A stretch of 64,000 bases of DNA from Lysobacterales bacterium (GTDB lineage Bacteria; Pseudomonadota; Gammaproteobacteria; Xanthomonadales; Rhodanobacteraceae). The stretch lies in assembly GCA_016721015.1 (NCBI GenBank), contig JADKJL010000013.1:186001-250000 (forward strand). Reading direction: 5' to 3'. Position 1 is the stretch's first letter, and each line of letters opens with the position of its first letter. Positions 1 through 8,292 of the stretch are shown piece after piece. A model generated the notes under the pieces. The model searched no databases, had not been told where the DNA came from, and saw only the letters and a list, made by a program, of their open reading frames with translations. Position numbers and translations under genes: made by a program.

Positions 1-512
1 CGTACCGCTTCGAGGAGCATCAGGCTGGCGAGTCGGCGGATTTTCCCGAATTCCAGGATTTCGATGAGAAGCCCGCGCCTGCCGTGGTTGCCGAAAATTT
101 CGAGACGGCAAGCATGCCGGCATTCGATGCTTCCGACTTTGATCTTGGCGACACGCAGCCACCCGCTCCGGCACCTGCGCCGAGTGCGGATACGTCTTTC
201 AGCTTTGATCTGCCGCCGCTTGACGCAGAGCCGGTTCGCCCCGGCAGCAAAGCTGAAGCATCGTTTGAACCCCCGCCACTGCCGGATTTCGACATGCCGG
301 ATACCACGACGGTTGAGGTGCCTGCTGCCGAAGTCAGCGAAGACGAGTTCTTCGCAGGCGAGGATGCCATCGGTACCAAGCTCGATCTGGCCAAGGCCTA
401 TCTCGATATGGGCGATCCGGATGGGGCGCGCTCGATGCTCGAGGAAGTGCTGGCCGAAGGTGCACCGGCCCAGCAGGACGAAGCGCGCAAGCTGATTGCT
501 GAAATCGGCTGA
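1..512 (+). CDS. fimV: FimV-like pilus assembly/motility hub protein, C-terminal fragment
   Basis: Only the last ~170 codons are in the window; the gene begins upstream. The readable part is an acidic, proline-rich low-complexity stretch rich in D, P, F and E, followed by a compact C-terminal helical domain with the motif LDLAKAYLDMGDPDGARSML and the end LIAEIG. That TPR-like terminal domain is characteristic of FimV/TspA-type proteins, which are inner-membrane proteins involved in type IV pilus assembly and polar cAMP signalling. The next gene, truA, is the usual neighbour of fimV in pseudomonads and xanthomonads. A rho-independent terminator follows. The identification rests on the C-terminal domain and context; the LysM and membrane segments lie outside the window. 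Confidence 0.85.
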   Translation, partial: YRFEEHQAGESADFPEFQDFDEKPAPAVVAENFETASMPAFDASDFDLGDTQPPAPAPAPSADTSFSFDLPPLDAEPVRPGSKAEASFEPPPLPDFDMPDTTTVEVPAAEVSEDEFFAGEDAIGTKLDLAKAYLDMGDPDGARSMLEEVLAEGAPAQQDEARKLIAEIG

Positions 513-532
513 TCCGGCGCTTCATTGCCAAT

Positions 533-567
533 AAGAGGCCGGGATATTCCCGGCCTCTTGCGTTTTG
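533..567 (+). terminator. Rho-independent terminator after fimV
   Basis: A perfect 12-bp inverted repeat (AAGAGGCCGGGA at 533-544 and its complement at 548-559) with a 3-nt loop, followed by GCGTTTTG. It lies 21 bp after the fimV stop codon and separates fimV from the truA-trp operon. Confidence 0.85.
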
Positions 568-627
568 CGGTTGGAGCATGTCCCGCATCCTATAATCGCC
601 GGTTCCAAACTGGTGGCGGAGACTTCG

Positions 628-1395
628 TTGCGCATCGCGCTCGGCATTGAATACGACGGTACCGACTTCCATGGCTGGCAACGTCTGTCACACGGCCCGA
701 CCGTGCAGGGAGCGCTCGAGCAGTCGCTCTCCTTCGTTGCCGATCATGCGGTCGCCGTGACCTGCGCCGGGCGCACCGATGCCGGCGTGCACGCGCGTTG
801 CCAGGTCGTGCATTTCGACAGCGATGCTGGGCGCAGCGAAAGGAGCTGGATGCTGGGTACCAACTCCCGGCTGCCATCAACGGTTGCAGTGCGCTGGGCG
901 GTGAGGGCCGACGATACGTTTCATGCGCGCTATGGTGCGCTGGGTCGGCGCTACCGTTACTCGATTCTCAATCGCATCGCGCGGCCCGCCCTCGACGCGC
1001 GCTACGTGACCTGGGAGCGACAGTCGCTGGATGCCGATGCGATGCAGCGTGCGGGTCAGGTCCTTGTCGGCGAGAACGATTTCAGCGCATTCCGCACGAT
1101 TGCCTGCCAGGCCCGCACCCCGTTTCGCAATGTCCATTCCATCCGCGTGGTGCGGATTGATGATCGGATCGTGATCGATATCGAGGCCAATGCGTTCCTG
1201 CATCACATGGTGCGCAACATCGTCGGTTCGTTGTTGCCGGTGGGGCGCGGCGAGAAGCCGGAAGCATGGATTGCCGAGGTTCTCGCCGGGCGCGATCGCA
1301 GCCTGGCCGGGCCGACCGCGTCGGCATCGGGATTGTGCTTTGTCTCGCCGCTCTATCCGCTCGCATCCGGGCTGCCTGCCGAGGTCTGTCGATGA
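628..1395 (+). CDS. truA: tRNA pseudouridine(38-40) synthase TruA
   Basis: Converts uridines 38-40 in the anticodon stem of many tRNAs to pseudouridine. The conserved N-terminus RIALGIEYDGTDFHGWQ and the catalytic motif CAGRTDAGVHA (Asp ~51) are visible, as is the C-terminal FLHHMVRNIVG segment. I chose the TTG at 628 because GGCGGAGA sits 6 nt upstream and the product (255 aa) then has the usual family length. GTG 613 and ATG 565 are in-frame alternatives. The stop codon overlaps the ATG of trpF (ATGA), suggesting translational coupling. Linkage truA-trpF is common in this bacterial group. Confidence 0.93.
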   Translation: MRIALGIEYDGTDFHGWQRLSHGPTVQGALEQSLSFVADHAVAVTCAGRTDAGVHARCQVVHFDSDAGRSERSWMLGTNSRLPSTVAVRWAVRADDTFHARYGALGRRYRYSILNRIARPALDARYVTWERQSLDADAMQRAGQVLVGENDFSAFRTIACQARTPFRNVHSIRVVRIDDRIVIDIEANAFLHHMVRNIVGSLLPVGRGEKPEAWIAEVLAGRDRSLAGPTASASGLCFVSPLYPLASGLPAEVCR

Positions 1396-2018
1396 ATCGC
1401 GTGCGCACCAAGTTCTGTGGCATCACGCGTGCCGAGGATGCAGTGTTCGCCGCGCAAATGGGCGTGGATGCGCTCGGTTTCGTGTTCACGCCGAAGAGTC
1501 GGCGCTTCATCGAGCCTGCGGCGGCGGCCATCATCATGCGCATGCTTCCGCCGTTCGTGACCACGGTGGCCTTGTTCATGGATGACGAGGTGGCCTGGAT
1601 CAGACAGGTTGTGTCGATGACACGTCCGCACCTCCTGCAATTCCATGGCAACGAAAGCGCTGCCGAGTGCACTGGCCATGGACTGCCCTATCTGAAGGCG
1701 GTGCCGATGGCGACGGTCACGAATGTGGCAAGCTATGCGGCCGGGTTTCCAGACTCGGCAGGTTTTCTGCTTGATGCGCACGCCAGCGGCGAGCCGGGCG
1801 GCCAGGGCGCACGCTTCGATTGGTCGAAGCGGCCACCACTTGATTGTCCGCTGATACTCGCTGGCGGTCTCGATGCGGAAAATGTTGGCGAAGCGATTCG
1901 TCTCATGCGTCCGTATGCGGTGGATGTTTCAAGCGGCATTGAGTTGGCGCCCGGAATCAAGGATGCGACGCGCATGCAGGCCTTCATCGATGCCGTGCGC
2001 AGCAACGAACACGAATGA
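1392..2018 (+). CDS. trpF: Phosphoribosylanthranilate isomerase TrpF
   Basis: Third step of tryptophan synthesis from chorismate: Amadori isomerisation of phosphoribosylanthranilate to CdRP, on a TIM barrel. The N-terminal VRTKFCGIT contains the catalytic Cys (~9), the LLDAH segment holds the general-base Asp (~128), and LILAGGLDAENV plus VDVSSGIE form the phosphate-binding loops. It is monofunctional (208 aa), not fused to TrpC. It overlaps truA by four bases and is followed 7 bp later by trpB. Confidence 0.96.
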   Translation: MNRVRTKFCGITRAEDAVFAAQMGVDALGFVFTPKSRRFIEPAAAAIIMRMLPPFVTTVALFMDDEVAWIRQVVSMTRPHLLQFHGNESAAECTGHGLPYLKAVPMATVTNVASYAAGFPDSAGFLLDAHASGEPGGQGARFDWSKRPPLDCPLILAGGLDAENVGEAIRLMRPYAVDVSSGIELAPGIKDATRMQAFIDAVRSNEHE

Positions 2019-2025
2019 GCAAGCA

Positions 2026-3252
2026 ATGAGCATGAACAAACCGATTCCTGTCAGTGACTTTCACGCTTACCCCGATGCGCAGGGGCATTTCGCCGAGTAC
2101 GGCGGCATCTTCATGCCGGAAACCCTGATGCCGCCGCTCGAAGAATTGACGGCGGCCTATCTGGCCATGCGCGAGGATCCCGAATTCATCGCCGAGTTCG
2201 AACGCGATCTCAAGTATTACGTCGGTCGGCCGTCGCCGATCTATCACGCCGAACGCCTGTCGAACAAGATCGGCGGCGCCCAGATCCTGCTCAAGCGCGA
2301 GGATCTGAACCATACCGGCGCGCACAAGATCAACAACACGATCGGCCAGGCCCTGGTTGCGCGTCGGATGGGCAAGCGCCGCATCATCGCCGAGACCGGT
2401 GCCGGCCAGCATGGCGTGGCCACCGCGACCGTCTGCGCGCGGTTCGGCCTCGATTGCATCGTCTACATGGGCGCGGTCGACATCGAGCGGCAGAAGATCA
2501 ATGTCTATCGGATGAAGCTGCTCGGCGCCACGGTGGTACCGGTTGTTTCGGGTTCGAAGACGCTCAAGGATGCACTCAACGAAGCCATGCGCGACTGGGT
2601 GACGAATGTCGCCGATACGTTCTACATCATTGGCACGGTCGCCGGCCCGCATCCGTATCCGATGATGGTGCGCGATTTCAACGCGGTCGTCGGCCGTGAG
2701 GCGCGCGCGCAGATGCTCGAGCAATATGGACGCCTGCCCGATGTGCTGACCGCCTGCGTCGGTGGTGGCTCGAATGCGATCGGTCTGTTCCATGCCTTCC
2801 TCAATGATCGAGAGGTCGCCATGGTTGGGGCAGAAGCCGCCGGCGACGGTATCGAGACCGGTCGCCATGCAGCGTCGCTCAGTGCGGGGCGTCCCGGTGT
2901 CCTGCACGGCAATCGCACTTATGTGATCTGCGACGACAACGGCCAGATCACCGAAACCCATTCGATCTCGGCCGGACTCGACTATCCTGGCGTCGGCCCC
3001 GAACATGCCTTTCTCAAGGACAGCGGCCGCGCGCGCTATGTCGGCATCACCGATGACGAGGCACTCGCCGCATTCCACGAGCTCGCGCGCACCGAGGGCA
3101 TCCTCGCCGCGCTCGAATCGAGCCACGCCGTGGCCCAGGCGATCAAGCTCGCGCGCGAGTTGCCGAAGGATCAGTTGATCCTGTGCAATCTTTCCGGGCG
3201 CGGCGACAAGGATGTGCACACGATTGCGGCGCGCGAGGGCATCGAGCTGTGA
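2026..3252 (+). CDS. trpB: Tryptophan synthase beta subunit TrpB
   Basis: PLP-dependent condensation of indole and serine to tryptophan, as an alpha2beta2 complex with TrpA. The PLP lysine lies in HTGAHKINN (Lys ~101), and the cofactor phosphate site GGGSNAIG and the typical RPSPIYHAERL segment are present. It is 408 aa, normal for the TrpB1 type. The ATG at 2026 directly follows trpF; a second ATG two codons later is possible. The stop codon overlaps the GTG start of trpA, so subunit stoichiometry is probably set by coupling. Confidence 0.97.
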   Translation: MSMNKPIPVSDFHAYPDAQGHFAEYGGIFMPETLMPPLEELTAAYLAMREDPEFIAEFERDLKYYVGRPSPIYHAERLSNKIGGAQILLKREDLNHTGAHKINNTIGQALVARRMGKRRIIAETGAGQHGVATATVCARFGLDCIVYMGAVDIERQKINVYRMKLLGATVVPVVSGSKTLKDALNEAMRDWVTNVADTFYIIGTVAGPHPYPMMVRDFNAVVGREARAQMLEQYGRLPDVLTACVGGGSNAIGLFHAFLNDREVAMVGAEAAGDGIETGRHAASLSAGRPGVLHGNRTYVICDDNGQITETHSISAGLDYPGVGPEHAFLKDSGRARYVGITDDEALAAFHELARTEGILAALESSHAVAQAIKLARELPKDQLILCNLSGRGDKDVHTIAAREGIEL

Positions 3253-4064
3253 GTCATCATCGCATCGACAAGCGATTTGCCGACCTCAAGCACGCCGGGC
3301 GCAAGGGCCTGATTCCGTTCATTACCGCGGGTGACCCATTGCCGGAGGCGACTGTCCACATCATGCACGCGCTGGTCGCGGCCGGTGCCGATTTGATCGA
3401 ACTGGGCGTGCCGTACTCCGATCCGGTTGCCGATGGGCCGACCATCCAGCATTCGAGCGAGCGCGCGATCGCGCGCGGAGTCGGCATCAAGCAAATCCTT
3501 GCCTGGGTCAGTGAATTCCGCCAGATCGATTCGACCACGCCGATCGTCCTGATGGGCTATCTGAATCCGATCGAGATCTACGGCTATGCACGCTTTGCCG
3601 AGCAGGCCAGCATGGCAGGTGTGGATGGTGTGTTGATTGTCGATGTGCCGGTCGAGGAAGCCGAAGCAGTCGCGCCGTTGCGCGAAATGGGTCTGTGCGA
3701 GATCTTCCTGGTCGCGCCAACGACGACCGACCGTCGCCTGGCGGCGATTCGCGCCCGCGCCGAGGGATTCATCTACTACGTATCTTTTGCCGGCATCACC
3801 GGAGCGAGTCAACTTGATACGGCCGCCGTGCGCGCGCGTGTCGAGCACATCAAGCAGGGTGGTTCCATTCCGGTAGCCGTCGGATTTGGCGTTCGCGATG
3901 CGACGAGTGCGGTCAGCGTGGCCGAGAGTGCCGATGCGGTTGTCATCGGCAGCGCCCTGGTTGCACAACTGGCCGCAACCAGCGATCGGGATTCGGCTGT
4001 CGCCGCGGCGCATGCCTTCCTTGCGCCGATACGCGCAGCGCTTGATCAAGCCGTACGACGATAA
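3249..4064 (+). CDS. trpA: Tryptophan synthase alpha subunit TrpA
   Basis: Cleaves indole-3-glycerol phosphate to indole and glyceraldehyde-3-phosphate, and channels indole to TrpB. The active-site motif ELGVPYSDPVADGPTIQ holds the catalytic Glu (~51) and Asp (~62); VAVGFGVRDA and VVIGSALV are the phosphate-binding loops. The start is the GTG at 3249, which overlaps the trpB stop, giving 271 aa. No other trp biosynthesis gene (trpE, G, D, C) is present in the window, so the pathway is split as in other Lysobacterales. Confidence 0.96.
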   Translation: MSHHRIDKRFADLKHAGRKGLIPFITAGDPLPEATVHIMHALVAAGADLIELGVPYSDPVADGPTIQHSSERAIARGVGIKQILAWVSEFRQIDSTTPIVLMGYLNPIEIYGYARFAEQASMAGVDGVLIVDVPVEEAEAVAPLREMGLCEIFLVAPTTTDRRLAAIRARAEGFIYYVSFAGITGASQLDTAAVRARVEHIKQGGSIPVAVGFGVRDATSAVSVAESADAVVIGSALVAQLAATSDRDSAVAAAHAFLAPIRAALDQAVRR

Positions 4065-4140
4065 AGAGAAATTCAAACATCGACAGCACTTGTGACCCTT
4101 TCGTCGGTCGCACGCGCCGGGAAAGCGGAGACAGCACGAC

Positions 4141-5004
4141 ATGAACTGGTTGCAGAAATTGATGGCCCCACGCATTCGAACCATCGGCACGGGCAAGGGC
4201 AAGGTTCCCGAGGGCCTGTGGGAAAAATGTGACGGCTGTGGCGCCGTTCTTTATGGGCCCGAGCTCGAAAACAACCTGATGGTCTGCCCGCAATGCAACC
4301 ATCACCACAAGATCCGTGCTCGAAAAAGGCTGCTGGCCCTGTTCGATGCCGGCAGCAGCGAGGAAGTCTTCGGCAATCTCGAGCCGCTCGATCCACTCAA
4401 GTTTCGCGATTCGAAGAAATACAAGGATCGGATTGTCGCTTCGCAAAAAGCGACCGGCGAGAAAGACGCCCTGGTTGCCATGCAGGGCAGCCTGAAGGGG
4501 CGCCCGCTGGTTGCCTGCGCGTTCGATTTCGCCTTCATGGGCGGATCGATGGGCTCGGTGGTCGGCGAGAAGTTCACGCGTTGTGCCGAGCTCGCCCTGG
4601 CCGAACGCAAGCCCATGGTCTGTTTCAGTGCGACCGGCGGCGCGCGCATGCAAGAAGGCCTGTTTTCGCTGATGCAGATGGCCAAGACGGCGGCGGCGCT
4701 TGGTCGCCTGCGCGCGGCGGGCTTGCCGTTCATTTCGGTGCTGACCGATCCGACCACGGGCGGCGTCTCGGCGAGCTTCGCCATGCTGGGCGACATCATC
4801 ATCGCCGAGCCCAAGGCACTGATCGGTTTTGCCGGCGCACGCGTGATCGAACAGACCGTGCGCGAGTCGCTGCCGGAAGGATTCCAGCGTTCCGAATTCC
4901 TGCTCGATCACGGCGCGATCGACATGATCCTCGACCGCCGAGCCATGCGCGACAAGCTCGCCGATCTGTTTGGCTTGATGATGCGCCAGTCGAAAGCGGC
5001 CTGA
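4141..5004 (+). CDS. accD: Acetyl-CoA carboxylase carboxyltransferase beta subunit AccD
   Basis: Transfers CO2 from carboxy-biotin to acetyl-CoA, the committed step of fatty acid synthesis, together with AccA. A four-Cys zinc ribbon is visible at the N-terminus (Cys 30, 33, 49, 52), followed by the crotonase-like carboxyltransferase core with FSATGGARMQEG and TDPTTGGVSASFAMLGD. The protein is 287 aa, the normal length. It starts 76 bp after trpA and probably shares its transcript. In many gammaproteobacteria folC follows accD; here the next 320 bp are repeats and then an oppositely oriented rapA. Confidence 0.97.
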   Translation: MNWLQKLMAPRIRTIGTGKGKVPEGLWEKCDGCGAVLYGPELENNLMVCPQCNHHHKIRARKRLLALFDAGSSEEVFGNLEPLDPLKFRDSKKYKDRIVASQKATGEKDALVAMQGSLKGRPLVACAFDFAFMGGSMGSVVGEKFTRCAELALAERKPMVCFSATGGARMQEGLFSLMQMAKTAAALGRLRAAGLPFISVLTDPTTGGVSASFAMLGDIIIAEPKALIGFAGARVIEQTVRESLPEGFQRSEFLLDHGAIDMILDRRAMRDKLADLFGLMMRQSKAA

Positions 5005-5023
5005 CCGGAAGCGGTGAGCGGTG

Positions 5024-5043
5024 AGGGGGGGGCGGGGGGGAGG
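5024..5043 (+). repeat. G-run with possible quadruplex character
   Basis: Nearly uninterrupted guanines on the plus strand (a nine- to ten-G run, one C, seven Gs, then AGG), just after the accD stop. Such tracts can form G-quadruplexes in DNA or RNA, and they are prone to slippage and sequencing error. Confidence 0.7.
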
Positions 5044-5063
5044 CTTGCCAAAGGCATCGGAAC

Positions 5064-5147
5064 GGTGAGCGGTGAGCGGTGAGCGGTGAGCGGTGAGCGG
5101 TGAGCGGTGAGCGGTGAGCGGTGAGCGGTGAGCGGTGAGCGGTGAGC
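5064..5147 (+). repeat. Tandem heptamer array, 12 perfect copies of GGTGAGC
   Basis: Twelve uninterrupted copies of a 7-bp unit (84 bp). Unlike the other heptamer arrays in this window it has no complementary arm nearby, so it cannot fold into a long hairpin. Perfect identity of all copies suggests recent expansion by slippage, so copy number is likely to vary between strains. Repeats are contiguous, without spacers, so this is not CRISPR. Confidence 0.95.
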
Positions 5148-5213
5148 GGGAACATTGCGCTTTTTGCAGTTGCCCTGTTCGACAGAATCAGGAGCCAGGC
5201 ATCCCCCATCTTC

Positions 5214-5286
5214 GTGGGAGCGACTTCAGTCGCGATGATGTCTCCTTGAGCTTACCCAAAGGCATCGCGACTGAAGTCGCCCTCAC
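5214..5286. repeat. REP-like inverted pair (GCGACTTCAGTCGCGATG)
   Basis: An 18-bp sequence at 5220-5237 is repeated as its exact reverse complement at 5263-5280, separated by 25 bp. Each arm also contains a small internal palindrome (GCGACTTCAGTCGC). This is the common GGAGCGACTTCAGTCGCGA type of extragenic palindrome in Lysobacterales. Placed between convergent genes, it could act as a bidirectional transcript end. Confidence 0.85.
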
Positions 5287-5325
5287 AAAAAACGTTACGG
5301 AAGAACCTGCAATCGATCGCGTCGA

Positions 5326-8169
5326 TCAAGCCAGGCTGAGGAAATCCGCACTGCAGATGAAGCGCATCGCGTCGAGGCGCGGAGCCGCTTGCGGGATCGC
5401 CGTACGCAAGGCTTCCAGTTCGGCATCGATGGCCTCGATTTCTTCAGCGCGCACGGAGGGATTGACGCGGGCCAGTGCAACCAGCCGCGCATGCTCGCCA
5501 CCCAGTTCGCGCTCGATCGCGGTCAGCGCCGCCCCGATTTCGATCTGGGCGCGCTCGCGGGCCAGGGTTTCCGCGTGCGCCAGCATCGGCTTGACCAGCT
5601 TGGTCAGCAGTTTGCGATAACGTGAATATTCGATGGCACGTTCGGCCGAGCGCTTCACGCTGTCGGCGCTGGGCTGGTATTCGTGTCGAGGCAGCAGGCG
5701 CGTATCGACAACGATGCGGATCGGCAGCGGTGGCAGGTAACGTTCGACTGCCAACTCCCGATCCGCAACGCAGGTCAACACGAACACGCATTCGAGCAGG
5801 GCGCTGCGAGCCGCCAGCGCATCATCGACGAGGAACGAAGCATTGCCATGTTCGCCTTCGAGCAGCAGGTCGATCGCCCCGCTGACCATCGGATGATCCA
5901 TGCGCAGCAGGGGCAGATCTTCGCGTGCCAATGCGATGCCGCGATCGAAGGTGATTTGTTGCGGGCCATCCTTGAGTCCGGGAAATCCATCGGTGCTGAG
6001 ATATTCCGGATCCAGCACCACGGTTCGCGGGGCGAGTTCCTCGCTCTCGATGCCGAACTGCTCGAACAGGCGCAGGATGAATTCGTCGTTGCCAGTATTG
6101 GCATCGGCGTCGACGAGGGCACGGCGCAGGCGATCAGCGTGACTCTGGCGCGCGCTGGCCAATTCAAGCAGTCGATCGCGTCCGCTGTTGACCAGGGCTG
6201 ACAGCTCCTCGTGGCTTGCGCGGGTTTCGCCAATCAGGGCATCGAGTTCCGAATCCGCATCCTCGCCGCCGTGGGCATGTTGCTCGGCCAAGGCGACGAG
6301 ACGCGCGCCATAACGCTTGAGCAGCTCGCGACCATCGGACGGACTGCTGCGGAAGGCATCGAGACCGAGATCGAACCAGCGCATCAATGCGTGCTGTGCT
6401 GTGCCTGAAAACGCACAGGCATGGATCACGATGTCGTGCTTCTGGCCGATGCGATCGAGGCGACCGATCCGCTGTTCGAGCAGATCCGGATCGAGTGGCA
6501 GATCCCACAGGATCAGATGGTGGGCAAACTGGAAATTGCGCCCTTCCGATCCGATTTCCGAACACAGAAGCAGACGTGCGCCTTCCTGTTCGGCAAAGTA
6601 CGCGGCATTGCGGTCGCGCTGGAGCAGGCTCATGCCTTCGTGGAAGCGCGCGACCTTGACCCCGCTGCGCGTGCGCAGGATGTCCTCCAATGCAAGCACC
6701 TTGGCCTGGCTGCGGCAGATGAGCAGGAATTTTTCCGCCGCGAGCTGGTCGATCATGCCGAGCAGCCACGCCAGTCGTGGATCGTTCGCGTATGGCAGTT
6801 CGATCTCGGGGGCCGTTGTCTGCAGGTCGGCGTGGAATTCGGCGAGCAGATGCTGACGTTGCGCATCATCCAGTTCGCTGCCTTCGAGCGTGACCAGCTT
6901 CGGCAGGCGATGGGGGAACCCGCCGACCTGGACGCGGCGGTTGCGGAACATCACCCTACCGGTGCCGTGGCGATCGATCAAGGCGTCCAGCAGGGTGTTT
7001 GCGGCCGCCGCATCGAGCGGGCTGGCCAGCAAGGTGGTCAGTTCTTGGTCATCACCGAAACGGCCTGACAACAACTTGCAGTCACCGACTGAAAGCGGTG
7101 TGCCTTCGTTGAGTCGCCCGGCGATTTCCGACAATTCCGAAAAGCCGTCGGCTTCGGCAACATAGCTGTCGAGATCGTGATAACGCGCCGGATCCAGCAG
7201 GCGCAGACGCGCGAAGTGACCACTGCGCCCGAGTTGCTCGGGCGTCGCCGTGAGCAGGATCAGCCCCGGCGTGCGCGCCGCCAGCGTTTCAACGAGGCGG
7301 TATTCCGTACTCGCGTTTTCTGGTGTCCAGGCCAGGTGATGGGCCTCGTCGACGACGACCAGATCCCAGCCGGCTTCAACGACCTGGGTGGAGCGTTTGT
7401 CTGACCCGCTGAGAAAACCGATGCTGGCCATGATCAGTTGTTCATCCTGGAACGGATTGCGCGTCGGATCGCTGGTCTCGATCGATTCGCAACGTTCTTC
7501 GTCGAACAACGAGAACTGCAGGTTGAACCGGCGCAACAGTTCGACAAACCACTGGTAGACCAGCGTTTCCGGGAGCAATACGAGAACCCGCCCGGCGCGT
7601 CCGCTGGCGAGCAGGCGGGCGAGGATCATGCCGGCTTCGATGGTCTTGCCAAGACCAACCTCATCGGCGAGCAGGATGCGCAGCGGTTGCCGCGCGGCGG
7701 CAATCTCGGCCACGCGCAACTGGTGCGCAATCAGGTCGATCCGCGCCGATTCAAGGCCCCAGGCCGGCGAGCGCAAGGCATCGGCGCGACGCAGCAGTGC
7801 CTCCTGGCGGAAATCGAAACGGTCGGCACGGTCGACCCGACCCGATACGAGACGCTCGTCGGCGCGCGATATCGCCTGACTGTCGTCGAGTTCGGCTTCG
7901 TTGAGGGTCTTGCCGCCGCCGTGATAGACGAGCAGACCGTCCTCTTCGCCAACCCGGTCGATGACGAAACTGATGCCCTTGCCGCTGACCTTCTGGCCGA
8001 CGCGGAACTCGGCACGTGCGATCGGTGCGCTGTGCACGGCGTACTGGCGCAATACCCCGGCCGTGGCATACAGAAGCTGGACGCTGCGTCCTTCGATCCG
8101 GATCAGGGTGCCAAGACCGAGCTCGGGCTCGGCATTCGAGATATAGCGTTGACCAGGAACCAAAGCCAT
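5326..8169 (-). CDS. rapA: RNA polymerase-associated ATPase RapA
   Basis: SWI2/SNF2-type ATPase that binds RNA polymerase and promotes its recycling after transcription. The order is: N-terminal Tudor-like domains (residues 1-~110, FRVGQKVSGKG), a helicase core with Walker A DEVGLGKT (169-176) and Walker B DEAH (274-277), then the second RecA lobe with the arginine motif EQRIGRLDRIGQ, and the C-terminal RapA-specific region. The length of 947 aa is close to the ~968 aa of the E. coli protein. It stands alone, converging on accD and co-directional with the secreted-protein gene upstream. All motifs are intact. Confidence 0.95.
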   Translation of the reverse strand: MALVPGQRYISNAEPELGLGTLIRIEGRSVQLLYATAGVLRQYAVHSAPIARAEFRVGQKVSGKGISFVIDRVGEEDGLLVYHGGGKTLNEAELDDSQAISRADERLVSGRVDRADRFDFRQEALLRRADALRSPAWGLESARIDLIAHQLRVAEIAAARQPLRILLADEVGLGKTIEAGMILARLLASGRAGRVLVLLPETLVYQWFVELLRRFNLQFSLFDEERCESIETSDPTRNPFQDEQLIMASIGFLSGSDKRSTQVVEAGWDLVVVDEAHHLAWTPENASTEYRLVETLAARTPGLILLTATPEQLGRSGHFARLRLLDPARYHDLDSYVAEADGFSELSEIAGRLNEGTPLSVGDCKLLSGRFGDDQELTTLLASPLDAAAANTLLDALIDRHGTGRVMFRNRRVQVGGFPHRLPKLVTLEGSELDDAQRQHLLAEFHADLQTTAPEIELPYANDPRLAWLLGMIDQLAAEKFLLICRSQAKVLALEDILRTRSGVKVARFHEGMSLLQRDRNAAYFAEQEGARLLLCSEIGSEGRNFQFAHHLILWDLPLDPDLLEQRIGRLDRIGQKHDIVIHACAFSGTAQHALMRWFDLGLDAFRSSPSDGRELLKRYGARLVALAEQHAHGGEDADSELDALIGETRASHEELSALVNSGRDRLLELASARQSHADRLRRALVDADANTGNDEFILRLFEQFGIESEELAPRTVVLDPEYLSTDGFPGLKDGPQQITFDRGIALAREDLPLLRMDHPMVSGAIDLLLEGEHGNASFLVDDALAARSALLECVFVLTCVADRELAVERYLPPLPIRIVVDTRLLPRHEYQPSADSVKRSAERAIEYSRYRKLLTKLVKPMLAHAETLARERAQIEIGAALTAIERELGGEHARLVALARVNPSVRAEEIEAIDAELEALRTAIPQAAPRLDAMRFICSADFLSLA

Positions 8170-8292
8170 CAGATTTCGGTGTTCTTCAAGTGGGTCTGCG
8201 ATTATCCCCTGTCAGGGCGCAGGCATAAACACGAATCGCGCAATTCCCCGCAATTCGCTGCTGCGGTCGCCTCTCACTCGGCAAATCCGCAC

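Larger units (their letters stand above)
5005..5325. other. Repeat-rich intergenic gap accD/rapA, no gene
   Basis: This convergent gap holds one stray GGTGAGC copy near 5013, a G-run around 5024-5042, a 12-copy heptamer array, and a REP-like inverted pair. Short open frames here merely read through the heptamers. No terminator with a clear T-tract was seen for either gene, though the inverted pair could serve. Confidence 0.85.

Noticed and set aside
1984..3219. Open frame of 411 codons opposite trpB
   Set aside because: Antisense of a certain gene, with no start signal or motif.
5064..5147. Possible CRISPR array
   Set aside because: Units are 7 bp and contiguous, with no spacers and no cas genes nearby.
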